Part shown: one piece after another, positions 36,259-46,906 of the stretch | Layout of the letters: every line of letters begins with the position of its first letter | Position numbering within the stretch: position 1 is the stretch's first letter | Origin: an uncultured Clostridia bacterium | GTDB taxonomy: Bacteria > Bacillota > Clostridia > TANB77 > CAG-508 | Reading direction: 5' to 3' | Length of the DNA stretch: 63,644 nt | Assembly (NCBI GenBank): GCA_949538735.1 | Contig: CATGLK010000012.1 | Span: 1 to 63,644 of the forward strand | Position numbers and translations under genes: made by a program | Notes under the pieces: generated by a model | The model's input: only the letters and a program-made list of their open reading frames with translations | Database searches by the model: none | What the model was told of the DNA's origin: nothing

Positions 36259-36706
36259 TTTACTTTGTTTTTACTTTAAAGTCAACCTTTATTTTTCAGT
36301 AAAACAACACGTGTTTTTATATTTAGTCTTTCTATCTTTCTTTTTCTTCTGTTTTCTTGTTTTTTTGAAATTTTTAAGAATTAATCTTGAATTAAATATT
36401 CTAATTAAATATTTCAGCTTATAAAACTAAGCTTTTTCAAATTTTTATAAAAATTTTTTTGATTTAAAGAATTTATAAAAGTATATAAATTCTGTGCTAG
36501 CACTTTTGTACTATATCAGATTTTATATACTTTTTCAATATTTTTATTCAATTTTCTCCAACTTTTCATCGCAAAATTCGACAATTTTTGACAAAGCCCA
36601 TGCCAACAGGGACGGTTCTCTGTGGCAGATTTCTGCCAAAAAGGTCCGTCCCCAGTGGCAGTAATATTGATGTGTTTTTGCTCCGTCCCCAAAAACGCCA
36701 AAGACA
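36259..36706. other. 448-bp gap: AT-rich leader plus a REP-like repeat
   Basis: No credible gene. The part next to the Rpn gene is very AT-rich. At 36597-36690 lie REP-like units: CAACAGGGACGGTTC, AGGTCCGTCCCCAGTGGCA and a TGCTCCGTCCCC half unit. Nothing else is supported. Confidence 0.6.
36597..36690. repeat. REP-like repeat, paired inverted units
   Basis: An upright unit (GGGACGGTTCTCTGTGGCA) and an inverted unit (TGCCAAAAAGGTCCGTCCCC), followed by a CCGTCCCCAAAAACGCC half unit. Located just 3' of the pilin-like leucine-rich-repeat gene. Confidence 0.8.
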
Positions 36707-38609
36707 TTATGGTTGCCATTTTATTGCTCTTAGTCCATGTGAATTTCCCCAAGGCGAACCAGCAATTGTATTTTCTGGTTTATGAATAGTAACTTCTTTT
36801 AAATTATTAGCTGCTCTAAATGCATAACTGCTAATTGTTTCTACTGTATTTGGGATGTCAATTCTAGTTAGTTGGTTGCAATTATAGAACACCTCATATC
36901 CAATGATTTTTACACTTTTCAAATCAATTTCAGTCATCTCTGCTTGGTCATAAAATGCATTAGTAAAAATTTCTTCTACTTTATCATCTAAAATGAATTT
37001 TCCTTTTATCTGTGATATTACAGTTATAAGTTTTGATTTGTTCTTTGTATATAATACATCGTTTTCTACCATATAGTTTTGATTTTCACTATCTATAGTC
37101 ACTTTTGCATTATACCTATGATAGCAAAACATAGGTGATATATTGTTAACTTGCTTTCCAATTATTACTTCATTTATTTTTGAGCTAAATATCTGATTTT
37201 CTATTGTTTTTACACTATCAGGTAAAGTTATTTTTTTTGCATTTGTTGCTCCACAAAATGAAAAATCTCCTATAATCTCTACATCAATATTTAAGTTTAT
37301 TTCGCTATCTTTTGAAACACAATATACTAGTCTTTTAGGGCTTTTAGTTGTATATAAACATTTATCTGACACTGCAAACGTCTCATTTTCTTCAACTACT
37401 TCTATTTCTTCTAAACTTTGTAACAGTTCTCTTGCTGATGGAATATTGCTCACTTTACTTGTTATAATTAATTTTTTTACCGTATATAGATTAGCAATTG
37501 ATGCTCTAAAAGTAACAACTCCCTCTGGTATTCTAAATTCCGTTTTCCCTTGATAATATTTTTGAGATACAAATATTATGCTGTTTTTGTTACTCGGCAT
37601 TAAGATTCCTTCTTCATAAACAAATCTATCATTGTCTATTTTTATGTTATTCAATACAATATTACTAGAAAATGTTGTGGGACTAATTCTTTCTACATTT
37701 TTCGTAATATTAAATTCAGTAAATACTGTTCCAATAAATGCTCCATCATCTATATCTGTTACTTTATCTCCTCTGAATTTACATTTAGCCAATTTATTGC
37801 ATCCTGCGAATACCAACACGTTAATTTTAGTAATCCTACTTGGTATCTCTATTTCTTGAAGATTTGCACATTCATAAAAAGCCTGTCTACTAATTTCTAT
37901 AATACTTTCAGGTAGTTCTATTGTTTTCAAATTGGTACATCTTTCAAATGCCGACACTCCAATTTTTTCAACACCTTCTTGTATAATTACTTTTTCAAGT
38001 GTCTTATTATTTCTAAAAGCATTAGTTCCTATTTCTTTTACTGTTCCTGGTATTACTATTGTTCGTAATCCTTCTAAATTTGAAAATGCTCCTTCTCCTA
38101 TTTTTGTTACAGATTGTGGTATTATTATTGAACCTGTTGCTTCGTCCATTAGTCCTAGATTATCTCCTGTTGACATTAGTTCTCCGTCTATTATTATATA
38201 TGGACTTACTTTTATTCCTATTTCTTGTGCCCATTTTTTCTCTTGATCACTTTGGGCAAAGTAAAATAACTCCCCTCTAATTACCTCAAAATTATCTACA
38301 TATTTTTTGCTTGAATTTTTTAGTACTGTATATATGTTTCCTTCTTCTTGCACTGAGTCATATATTAATGCATTTTTCCCTGCATATAGCGCGCCTTCTT
38401 CAAAATTTCTATCTTCTGAAAGTCTTTGCACTAAGTATAAATCGTATTCTTCTGCAACTGCTGACAATTCTGTTTTGAATTTTGCCTCTCCTGCTTTTCC
38501 TATTATCCCATTGTCTCCTGTTAATGTTGCTATTGTTACTCCGTGCTAGTATTAATAAAATTATTATTGTTATTACTAACGATATTAATGTTATTCCTTT
38601 ATTTTTCAT
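36707..38609 (-). CDS. Pilin-like BspA-type leucine-rich-repeat surface protein, one CGG (+1)
   Basis: A 633-residue protein when the C at 38543 is skipped (in-frame CGG 38543-38541). The class III signal MKNKG-ITLISLVITIIILLILA continues as GVTIATLTGDNGIIGKAGEA only after the skip. In zero frame it runs into ARSNNSNINRR and stops. The exported part has a conserved region (YDLYLVQRLSEDRNFEEGAL) and then BspA-type repeats with the pattern IGEGAFSNLEGLRTIVIPGT / VKEIGTNAFRNNKTLEKVII. BspA-like repeats mediate adhesion in several bacteria. It is a tandem paralogue of the next gene. Promoter at 38638-38666. Confidence 0.85.
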
Positions 38610-38637
38610 TTTTCCACACCTTTCTTTTGTTTATCTT

Positions 38638-38666
38638 ATTGTATTTTTTGTTTTATATTATGTCAA
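38638..38666 (-). promoter_or_regulatory. Promoter of the first leucine-rich-repeat pilin-like gene
   Basis: TTGACA (38666-38661), 17-base spacer, TACAAT (38643-38638). Part of an approximately 190-bp block duplicated upstream of the paralogue. Confidence 0.75.
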
Positions 38667-38770
38667 TATCTATCTCTCTATCTTGTTTTATCGTTTGCTT
38701 TTTTTGAATATAATATTCATTATTTATATTTTATCTTTATTGACGTTTTGTGTCAATAAATTTGTCATAA

Positions 38771-38822
38771 AAATAAACTCAATTTATTAAACTTTTACAT
38801 CTAATAATTTGAGTTTATACAA
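38771..38822 (-). terminator. Terminator after the second leucine-rich-repeat gene
   Basis: ATAAACTCAAATTATTA / TTAATAAATTGAGTTTAT stem with a T tract on the minus strand. A nearly identical hairpin lies at 40966-41010. Confidence 0.7.
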
Positions 38823-38823
38823 T

Positions 38824-38884
38824 CTGCCAAAAAGGTCCGTCTCCAGTGGCAGGCAATATCTATGTCTTTTTGCTCCGTCCCCCA
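38824..38884. repeat. REP-like repeat, inverted half units
   Basis: TGCCAAAAAGGTCCGTCTCCAG and TTGCTCCGTCCCCCAAAACACC, the same arrangement as downstream of the paralogue (36597-36690). Confidence 0.7.
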
Positions 38885-38898
38885 AAACACCAAAAACA

Positions 38899-40799
38899 TT
38901 ATTTTTTCCAAAAGACTGCTCTTAATCCATATGGACAACTCCAAGGAGCTCCTGATATCTCTCCTTCTTTTTTATCTATTATTATTTCTTTTAAACTATT
39001 ACATCTAGTAAATGCATTTGCTGCAATTCCTTCTATATTTGACTGTATTGTCACTTTTTTCAAATTCACTGAATAGTCAAATGCAGATTCTCCAATTCCC
39101 TTTATTCCTATTGGTAAAACTATTTCATTTAAATTTGATCTATTATAGAATGCAAGTGATCTTATAGTATCAACTGAGCTAGGTATATTATATGTTTTCA
39201 AATTTTTTGATACTCCAATTAGTCCTTTTCCGTCTTTACTTAAAATATATGTCCCTTCTTCTGCCTTTATATTTGGATTTTCTTCTGATATTGTTATATC
39301 TATACCCTCTACTCCTGAAAATACTGTTGTTGGAATGCTTTTTATTTTTGCCCCAAAATGCAAACTTTTAATTTTAGTACCACCAAATAGCCAACCATCT
39401 ATTTCTTCTAAATTGTCTGATAATGTTAATTGTTCTAATTTACTTTCGCCCCAAAATGCATTCTGCCTTATTTTTTTTACTGTATTTGGCACTATGAAAG
39501 AGGACTGATTTTCATAACATCTGTACAACACTGTCATGTCTTTATTATATAAGTTTCCATTTTCACTTTTAAAATATGGATTTTCTTCTACCACATTTAT
39601 TGCAGTTATATTTGTAGTAGTAAAAATTTCATTAATGTATTTTACATTTTTTGAAATATTTAATACTGCCCTTTGTGAATATTGAACCACAGAACCATAT
39701 TCAATAACCTCTACTGTTTCAGGTATATTTATTTCCGCTGTATTTGGTACAATATAATACAAATTTTTACCATCTCTTGACATTAGTGCACTATTAGAAA
39801 AAGTATAATTTTTATTATCAGGTGATATTTCTATGCTAGTTAATTTATTTGTGTTTTGAAATGCACTTCCATTTATAGTTGTTACTGTTGATGGTATAGT
39901 TATTTTTGTCAGATTATAACAAAATTCAAATGCATAAGTATCTATATATGTTATCCCTTCTGGTATTTCTAATTCTTTTAAAGCTTCACATGCACTTAAC
40001 ATTCTATATGGTATTGTCTTTAATGATTTTGGAAAATTAATTTCTACTAGTGATGTACAACTTCCAAAACAAGTGTTACCTATCTCTGATACACTATCTG
40101 CTATTTTTATTGTTTTTAATGCTGTACAATTTTGAAACGCAAAAGCTCCAATTTTTTCAACACCTTCTTCTATTACCACATTTTCCAATGTTGGGTTTCC
40201 TGAAAATGCATACGCTCCTATCTCTTTTACTGTACTTGGAATTACTATACTTCGTAAACCTTCTAAATCTCTAAATGCTCCATCACCTATTTTTGTTACA
40301 TTTTGTGGGATTGTTATTGTTCCTGTTGCTTTATCCATTAAATCTAAATTGGTATTTGATGACATTAGTTCTCCATCTATTATTATATATGGGCTTACTT
40401 TTATTCCTATTTCTTGTGCCCATTTTTTCTCTTTTTCATTTTGAGAAAAATAGAACAATTCTCCTTTTATTACTTCAAAATTATCTACATATTTTTTGCT
40501 TGAGTTCTTTAATACTGTATATATATTTCCTTCTTCTTGCACTGAGTCATATATTAATGCATTTTTCCCTGCATATAATGCTCCTTCTTCAAAATTTCTA
40601 TCTTCTGAAAATCTTTGCACTAAGTATAAATCGTATTCTTCTGCAACTGCTGATAATTCTGTTTTAAATTTCGCTTCTCCGTGCTTTCCCTATTATTCCA
40701 TTGTCTCCTGTTAATGTTGCTATTGTTACTCCGTGCTAAAATTAATAAGATTATTATTGTTATTACTAACGATATTAATGTTATTCCTTTATTTTTCAT
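38899..40799 (-). CDS. Pilin-like BspA-type leucine-rich-repeat surface protein, two CGG (+1)
   Basis: A 632-residue paralogue of the previous gene, read with single-base skips at 40733 and 40681. The first restores LILA-GVTIATLTGDNGIIGKA and the second A-GEAKFKTELSAVAEE. At the second site the paralogue has an ordinary GCA GGA GAG, so the extra C is a difference between two close copies. Exported repeats follow the IGDGAFRDLEGLRSIVIPST / VKEIGAYAFSGNPTLENVVI pattern. The start ATG is at 40799. Processed by an A24 peptidase and displayed on the surface, by inference. Confidence 0.85.
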
Positions 40800-40828
40800 T
40801 TTTTCACTGCCTTTCTTTTGTTTATCTT

Positions 40829-40857
40829 ATTGTATTTTTTGTTTTATATTATGTCAA
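40829..40857 (-). promoter_or_regulatory. Promoter of the second leucine-rich-repeat pilin-like gene
   Basis: TTGACA (40857-40852), 17-base spacer, TACAAT (40834-40829), within the duplicated upstream block. Confidence 0.75.
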
Positions 40858-40965
40858 TATCTATCTCTCTATCTTGTTTTATCGTTTGCTTTTTTTGAAT
40901 ATAATATTCATTATTTATATTTTATCTTTATTGACGTTTTGTGTCAATATGTTTGTCATAAAAAT

Positions 40966-41044
40966 AAACTCAAACTATTAAACCTTTTCGTCTAATAATT
41001 CGAGTCCAATTTGCCTGCCAAAGGAGACGGATCTTTTTGGCAGG
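40966..41044 (-). terminator. Terminator of uppP followed by a REP-like half unit
   Basis: ACTCGAATTATTA / TAATAGTTTGAGT stem with TTTATTTTT at 40966-41010. A repeat half unit TGCCAAAGGAGACGGATC, TTTTTGGCA lies at 41013-41044. Confidence 0.7.
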
Positions 41045-41054
41045 AAATACATCA

Positions 41055-41909
41055 TTAATGTGTTAAAAAGAAATATGCAAGTACTAAAATTCCTAGTACA
41101 ATTCTATAATATCCAAATGCTTTAAAGTCGTGTTTTCTAATATAATTTAGCAATAATTTTATAACAACAACTGAAACTAAGAATGACGCAACCATTCCAA
41201 CTAATAGCACAATCATTTCTGTTGAAGTAAATGCAAAACCAAACTTAACCAATTTTAATAAACTTGCCCCAAACATTGTTGGTATAGCTAAATAAAATGT
41301 GAAGTTTGCTGCATTTGGTCTTGATAAACCTATCAATAATGCTCCTATTATTGTTGCTCCTGAACGTGATGTTCCTGGAAATATTGCTGCTAGCAATTGG
41401 AATAATCCAATTATTATTGCATCTTTATATGTAATTTGTTCTGATGTTTCTTTTTTTGCTTTTCTACCCTTGTTCCAATTTTCTATTATGATGAACGCTA
41501 TTCCGAATACTATTAATGCTAGTGCTATACAGAATGGGTTATAAAATAATGCTTCAAATACATCATCAAATAATATCCCAATTATCGCTGCTGGTACACA
41601 TGCTACTAGGATTTTTCCCCATAGTATCATTATGTCTTTGTCTAATATTGATAATATTCCTTGTTTTTTTATTGCTTTTTCTTTATTTTTTGTAAATGGC
41701 CAAATTTGCTTAAAGTACAATATTACTACTGCAAGTATTGCCCCTAATTGTATTACTACTTGGAACATATCCCAAAATTCTGGTGATACTTCTTTGAATT
41801 TTAAAAATTGTTCTAATAGTATTAAATGCCCTGTACTGCTGATTGGTAGCCATTCTGTTATTCCTTCTACTATTCCAAAGATGATAGATTTTATTATTTC
41901 TAATATCAT
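41055..41909 (-). CDS. uppP: Undecaprenyl-diphosphatase UppP/BacA
   Basis: A 284-residue polytopic enzyme that recycles undecaprenyl diphosphate to the carrier phosphate for wall synthesis. Family motifs are GIVEGITEWLPISSTGHLIL near residues 14-33 and the second FPGTSRSGATIIGALLIGLS. Its position by surface-protein genes is probably incidental. Length and motifs are normal. Confidence 0.97.
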   Translation of the reverse strand: MILEIIKSIIFGIVEGITEWLPISSTGHLILLEQFLKFKEVSPEFWDMFQVVIQLGAILAVVILYFKQIWPFTKNKEKAIKKQGILSILDKDIMILWGKILVACVPAAIIGILFDDVFEALFYNPFCIALALIVFGIAFIIIENWNKGRKAKKETSEQITYKDAIIIGLFQLLAAIFPGTSRSGATIIGALLIGLSRPNAANFTFYLAIPTMFGASLLKLVKFGFAFTSTEMIVLLVGMVASFLVSVVVIKLLLNYIRKHDFKAFGYYRIVLGILVLAYFFLTH

Positions 41910-42040
41910 TTTGTTTTCCTTCTTTCGTTGTTTATTTTTTATTACATTTTATTCGTTGTTATTCTTTTTATTACATTTATCTTTTAGTTCTTGATAATAC
42001 AATATTTTTAGTTTTATGCCATATTGGCTGTTCTACGTTT

Positions 42041-43285
42041 TTATTGAAAATCGTCTCTTTCTTTTTCTTGTTCGTATTCTTGAATTTTCATAGCTGATTT
42101 GCCATGTTTTTCTTCTCTTTTATTTAATAATTGTATATCAGCATAGCTTAAACTTCTTGTTATATCTGCCATTTCTTCTAAGTGAGCTTTTGCTTTTAGT
42201 TCTTTTTCTTCTAATTTACCTTCTTTTTCTTCCAATGTATTTTCTAAATTAAATGGCATTGGTATTTTTGCGATTATTGGTATAAATATTGGGTCTTTCT
42301 TTACTTTTGCTACTATTTTTTTGCTATTTATATCTATTGCTATATTTACATATTTTATAGCTGTGTCTTTATCCCCTTGAAGTAAGCTGATTTTTGCAAG
42401 TTCATAATATCCATCTGCTGATAGTTCTTCTTCTTCGATTGCTTCTAAGAATTTTTGCTTTGCTTCTTCTAAGTCTTTATATATCAATGCAATTTCTGCT
42501 AATGAATATTTTGAATTGTACGCTAAACTGTTTATTTCTGCTGCTTTTTCGTAACATATTTTAGCATTTTGGAAGTCATTTAGCATTGTATATGCAATAC
42601 CTAAATTGTAATTTAAGTCATAACTTAGCGGATTATATCTTAATGCGTCTTGATATACTTTTGCAGCTTCTTTATATGATTCATTGTTTATTAGTATTTC
42701 TCCTAAAAGTATACTTGCATCATACATTTGTGGCTGTTTTTCTAATAAATTGAATAGCATTTGTGCTGCTTCTTGCCCTTTGTCTAAGTCATTTAGTAAC
42801 TCTGCCACTTTATAGTAAGAATTGTAATCTTTTTTGTTTAAATCAATTGCTTGTACATATTCATCAATTGCCCTTCTCATTCCGCCTTCAGCTTCATATA
42901 CTTCTGCTAATTTTTTGTGTGCTTGGTAGCTTTCTTGATTTCTATTTAATATATACAACAAGGCTTGTTTTGCTTTTTTTGTATTTCCAAATGCCATATA
43001 GATTTTGGCCTTGCTTAAATTTATCATTTCATATAATGGCATAATTCTTTTTTCTAAAATGACTATTCCTATTGGTAATAAGCATGCTAATATGTATTTT
43101 ATTATTACAAATAGCATATTTAGTTTTACTCCAAATAGTACTTCTGCAAAGTTTAAAGTTATTCCTATTGCTTCTAATATTAGTATTATCACATATGCTG
43201 TATCATTGTTTTTTATCATTCTAAAGAACATATATACAAATATTGCAAATGAAATGAATGTGAATATTAATTGTTCTATGACCAT
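42041..43285 (-). CDS. Membrane-anchored TPR protein
   Basis: A 414-residue protein. Two or three N-terminal membrane segments (LIFTFISFAIFVYMFF, YVIILILEAIGITLNFAEV, YILACLLPIGIVILE) are followed by at least five TPR units (for example YQAHKKLAEVYEAEGGMRRA, YNLGIAYTMLNDFQNAKICY) and a charged C-tail. The start at 43285 has AGGGG upstream and begins the first membrane helix. TPR repeats imply a scaffold role. The gene lies upstream of uppP and downstream of a lytic transglycosylase, so a cell-wall link is possible but not shown. Confidence 0.75.
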   Translation of the reverse strand: MVIEQLIFTFISFAIFVYMFFRMIKNNDTAYVIILILEAIGITLNFAEVLFGVKLNMLFVIIKYILACLLPIGIVILEKRIMPLYEMINLSKAKIYMAFGNTKKAKQALLYILNRNQESYQAHKKLAEVYEAEGGMRRAIDEYVQAIDLNKKDYNSYYKVAELLNDLDKGQEAAQMLFNLLEKQPQMYDASILLGEILINNESYKEAAKVYQDALRYNPLSYDLNYNLGIAYTMLNDFQNAKICYEKAAEINSLAYNSKYSLAEIALIYKDLEEAKQKFLEAIEEEELSADGYYELAKISLLQGDKDTAIKYVNIAIDINSKKIVAKVKKDPIFIPIIAKIPMPFNLENTLEEKEGKLEEKELKAKAHLEEMADITRSLSYADIQLLNKREEKHGKSAMKIQEYEQEKERDDFQ

Positions 43286-43405
43286 TTTGTTTACCCCTAT
43301 TTCTGTTTTTATTTTCATTTTTATATATTTTATTTCATTTTTTGTCATTTGTCTAGTTTTTAGCTATACAATTTGTCCATTTTGCTGTACAACATTTAAT
43401 AATAT

Positions 43406-43966
43406 TTAGTAATATAATTCCTTGTACATTTTGTAGTTTACTAAAATTTTTCTAACATAATTATTAGTCTCTTTATATGGCACATTTTCAATATCTGTAC
43501 CATCTGCTTTAATTATGCCTTGTTCTATCCACTTATCCACTGTCCCTATTCCAGCATTATAAGCTGCAACAGCAACTTCAACATTTTTGTACTTCTCTAA
43601 CAATACTGATAAATATTTTGTACCAATATTAATATTATTATCAGTATTCAAAATTTCCTCTTTTGCATTGTTCTCATCGATATTTATATCATATTTTTTT
43701 GCAACATCAATTGCAGTCTCTTCCATAATCTGCATAAGCCCTATTGCATCTTTGTGCGAAACCGCTTCCTCTTTAAAATTACTCTCCGCCTTAATTAATG
43801 CAAAAATTAGACTTTCTTCCACATTGTATTCTTTTGCATACTTTTCAACATTATCAGTATATTTTAATGGATAAAAGACTTTTAAAATCTCATTTTTAAA
43901 CGCTCCAAAAAATATGATAATTATTATAAAAATTAGCAAAAAACCTATTAAAAATCTTTTGTTCAT
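43406..43966 (-). CDS. Membrane-anchored lytic transglycosylase (SLT)
   Basis: A 186-residue protein. An N-terminal anchor (FLIGFLLIFIIIIIFFGAF) precedes an SLT domain: ESLIFALIKAESNFKEEAVS with the catalytic Glu, DAIGLMQIMEETA and VAVAAYNAGIGTVDKW. It cleaves glycan strands to 1,6-anhydro-muropeptides. Probably transcribed with the TPR gene. Confidence 0.92.
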   Translation of the reverse strand: MNKRFLIGFLLIFIIIIIFFGAFKNEILKVFYPLKYTDNVEKYAKEYNVEESLIFALIKAESNFKEEAVSHKDAIGLMQIMEETAIDVAKKYDINIDENNAKEEILNTDNNINIGTKYLSVLLEKYKNVEVAVAAYNAGIGTVDKWIEQGIIKADGTDIENVPYKETNNYVRKILVNYKMYKELYY

Positions 43967-43984
43967 TAACCTTTTCTCTCCTTT

Positions 43985-44084
43985 TTATTGCCACTAGGGA
44001 CGGACCTTTTTGGCAATTTTTTGCCACTAGGGACGGTCCTTTTTGGCAATTTTTTGCCATTTAGGTCCGTCCCCAATGGCAATT
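43985..44084. repeat. REP-like repeat, composite of three units
   Basis: Two upright CACTAGGGACGG[A/T]CC units with TTTTTGGCA and one inverted TAGGTCCGTCCCCAATGGCA unit, the same architecture as 26884-26986. It ends at the polA stop codon. Confidence 0.85.
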
Positions 44085-46849
44085 ATTTGCATTCATGCCA
44101 GTTGTTTGCTGTTGATATTTCCGCAATTAGTGGTACTTTTAGCTCTATTGCTGTTTCCATACATTGCTTCATTATTTCTTGCATTTCTTCTTTTTCTTCT
44201 AGTGGTGCTTCTACCATCATTTCGTCGTGTACTTGCAATACTATTTTTGATTTTAATTTTCTTTTTTGTATTTCATTGTATACTTTTATCATTGCTATTT
44301 TCATTATGTCTGCTGCTGTTCCTTGTATTGGTGTGTTCATTGCTGCTCTTGAGCCAAATTGTCTTACCATATAATTGCTTGATTTTAGTTCTGGTATATA
44401 TCTTCTTCTATGGAATAGTGTTTCTACATAGCCTTTTTCTTTTGCTTCTTCTGTTATGTTTTCCATAAAGTTTTTTATTCCTGAGTATTGTTCTAGGTAT
44501 TCGTCTATATATTGTTTTGCTTTTTTTCTTCCTATTCCTAGTTGTTCTCCTAGCCCGAAATCGCTTATTCCATATACTATTCCGAAGTTTACTGCTTTTG
44601 CATTACTTCTTTGTTCTTTTGTTACTTCGTCTATTGGAGTTTTAAATACTTTTGATGCTGCTTGTTTATGGATGTCTTGTCCTTCGTTGAATGCTTCTAT
44701 CATATGTTTGTCTTCTGATATTGATGCTAACACTCTTAGTTCTATTTGTGAATAGTCTGCATCTAAATAGATTTTTCCTTCTTGTGGTTTAAATACTTTT
44801 CTTACTCTTTTTCCTAGTTCAAATCTTGTTGGTATGTTTTGAAGGTTTGGCTCTGTTGAGCTTATTCTTCCTGTTGCTGTTATTGTTTGGTGGAAAAATG
44901 AGTGTATCCTTTTTGTTTCTGGGTTGATGTATGGTTTTAGTCCTTCTACATATGTTGAGTTTAGTTTCATTAGTTGCCTATAATCTAGTATTTGCTCTAT
45001 TATTGGGTCTTCTTTTTTTAGTTTTTCTAAAACGTCTACATCTGTTGAATATCCACTTTTTGTTTTCTTTATTACTGGCAATTTCATTTTTTCAAATAGG
45101 ATTTCTCCTAATTGTTTTGTTGAATTTATGTTGAATTCTTCTCCTGCCATTTCATATATTACTTTTGTTAGTGTTTCTAATTTTGCTTTTAATTCTTCTC
45201 CAAATTGTTCTAATTCTTCTTTGTCAACATACATACCATTCCATTGCATATCTGATAACACTTCAACTGTTGGCATATCTATGTTGTAGAATAAATCTAG
45301 ACAATTTATTTCTTCCATTTCTTTTAGTGTGATTTCTTTTATTTTTGCAATTGCATAAGCATATAAACAGTATTTTTCTTTTTCTAATTCTTTTTGTTTT
45401 TTCTCTTCTTCGTCTTGCTCTTCATTTCCTGACATAGCATCAAATAAATTTATTTGCTTGTTTGCTTTTGTAGGTTCGCTAATTCCAATTACTTCTGCAA
45501 CATTCATTTCTAGATATTGCTCAATTAAATTATCAATTTTCAATTTATTATTTGTTGGATTTAATATATATGCTGCAATTCCTATATCATAATTAATTCC
45601 TTTTAACGTAATCCCTTCTTGTTTTAATAAAATATAATCTCTGCTCAAGTCAATTCCTATCTTCTTGATTTCTGCATTTTCGAAAATTTCCTTTGGGACA
45701 GTTGGGGACGTTTCTTTTTGGACAAAATGTCCATTTTGGGACACATCTATATAGTAAGCTTCCTTATTTTCACTATTATAAATGCTTATTCCTGTTATTC
45801 TTTCTTTTATTATCTTGTTTTCATCTGTGTCTTGTTCTGTTGCTAAATAAAATGTCATTTCTTTTTGTTTTTTTATTAATTCTATGATTTCTTCTACTGG
45901 TTTATCAACTCTTTTGTAAGTTTCCTTTTTAGTTTCGGCATTTAGTGTTCCTGCTTCTTGTCCTCTTAGTGAGAAACGGTCGATATATCTATTGAAGTTT
46001 AGCTCTTTGAATAGTTCTAATACTTTTGGTTTGTCCCATTCTTCTACTTTGAAGTTTTCTAATGTGTCTTCTATTGGTACTTCCAAATTGATTGTTCCTA
46101 AAAATTTTGACATTTCTGCTAATTCTTTGTTTTCTACTATTTTTTCTCTTTGTTTTCCTTTTAGGTCATCTGTTCCGTTTTCTACTGCTTCATATAGTTT
46201 TTCTATTGAGCCATATCTTTGTATTAAGCTTAATGCTGTTTTTTCTCCAACTCCTGGTACTCCTGGGATATTGTCTGATGAGTCCCCTTGCAATCCTTTT
46301 ACATCTATTAATTGTTTTGGCTCTAATCCGTATTTTTCTATTATTTTCTCTTTATTATATTCATCTGTTTCTGTTTTTCCTGCTTTTGTATGTGGTATTC
46401 TTATTGTTACTTTGTCTGTTGCAAGCTGAAATGTGTCTCTATCTCCTGATAGTATTGTTACTTCTAGTCCTTGCTTTTCTCCATAGCAAGACAAAGTTCC
46501 GAAGTACATCATCTGCTTCGTAACCTTCCATTTCTACTATGTCTATATTCATTGCTTTTAATATTTCTTTTATTATTGGCATTTGCTCTGCTAGTTCTTC
46601 TGGCATTCCTTTTCTATTTGCTTTGTATCCTTCATATAGCTTGTGCCTTGCTGTTGGTGCTTTTAAGTCAAATGCTACTACTAAATATTGTGGATTTATG
46701 TCTTCTAATAGTTTGAATAATATTGCTAAAAATCCATATACGGCATTTGTGTATTTCCCGTCTTTTGTTGTTAACATTTTACTTCCCATTATTCCGTAAA
46801 ATGCTCTGTTCATTATACTGTTTCCGTCAACTAATACTAATTTATCCAA
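44083..46849 (-). CDS. polA: DNA polymerase I, one CGG (+1) and an in-frame REP insertion
   Basis: A 921-residue enzyme when the C at 46501 is skipped (in-frame CGG 46501-46499). The 5' nuclease domain has LVLVDGNSIMNRAFYGI and YEADDVL, joined to GTLSCYGEKQGLEVTILSGD, a conserved family sequence. The polymerase domain has LDADYSQIELRVLASIS (motif A), RSNAKAVNFGIVYGIS (motif B) and LQVHDEMMVEAP (motif C). The 3'-5' exonuclease-like domain lacks obvious catalytic acids. A REP-like unit at 45702-45748 is translated in frame as QNGHFVQKETSPTVPK in the interdomain region. The zero frame would stop after about 136 residues. Confidence 0.93.
45702..45748. repeat. REP-like repeat inside polA
   Basis: TTTGGGACAGTTGGGGACG, TTTTTGGACAAAATGTCC and TTGGGACACATC, the 'GGACA' variant, within the polA reading frame near residue 370. 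Confidence 0.85.
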
Positions 46850-46906
46850 TTTTTTCTTCCCTCGTATTTATATTTAGGTTTTTTTCGGTTTTTACCTATA
46901 AACCTT

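Noticed and set aside
36516..36752. A 78-codon reading frame on the minus strand
   Set aside because: It runs through the REP-like repeat and into the stop region of the leucine-rich-repeat gene, with no ribosome site and no recognisable domain.
26884..44084. The composite repeats as a CRISPR array
   Set aside because: Units are palindromic, vary in orientation and number, have no regular unique spacers and are dispersed between genes.
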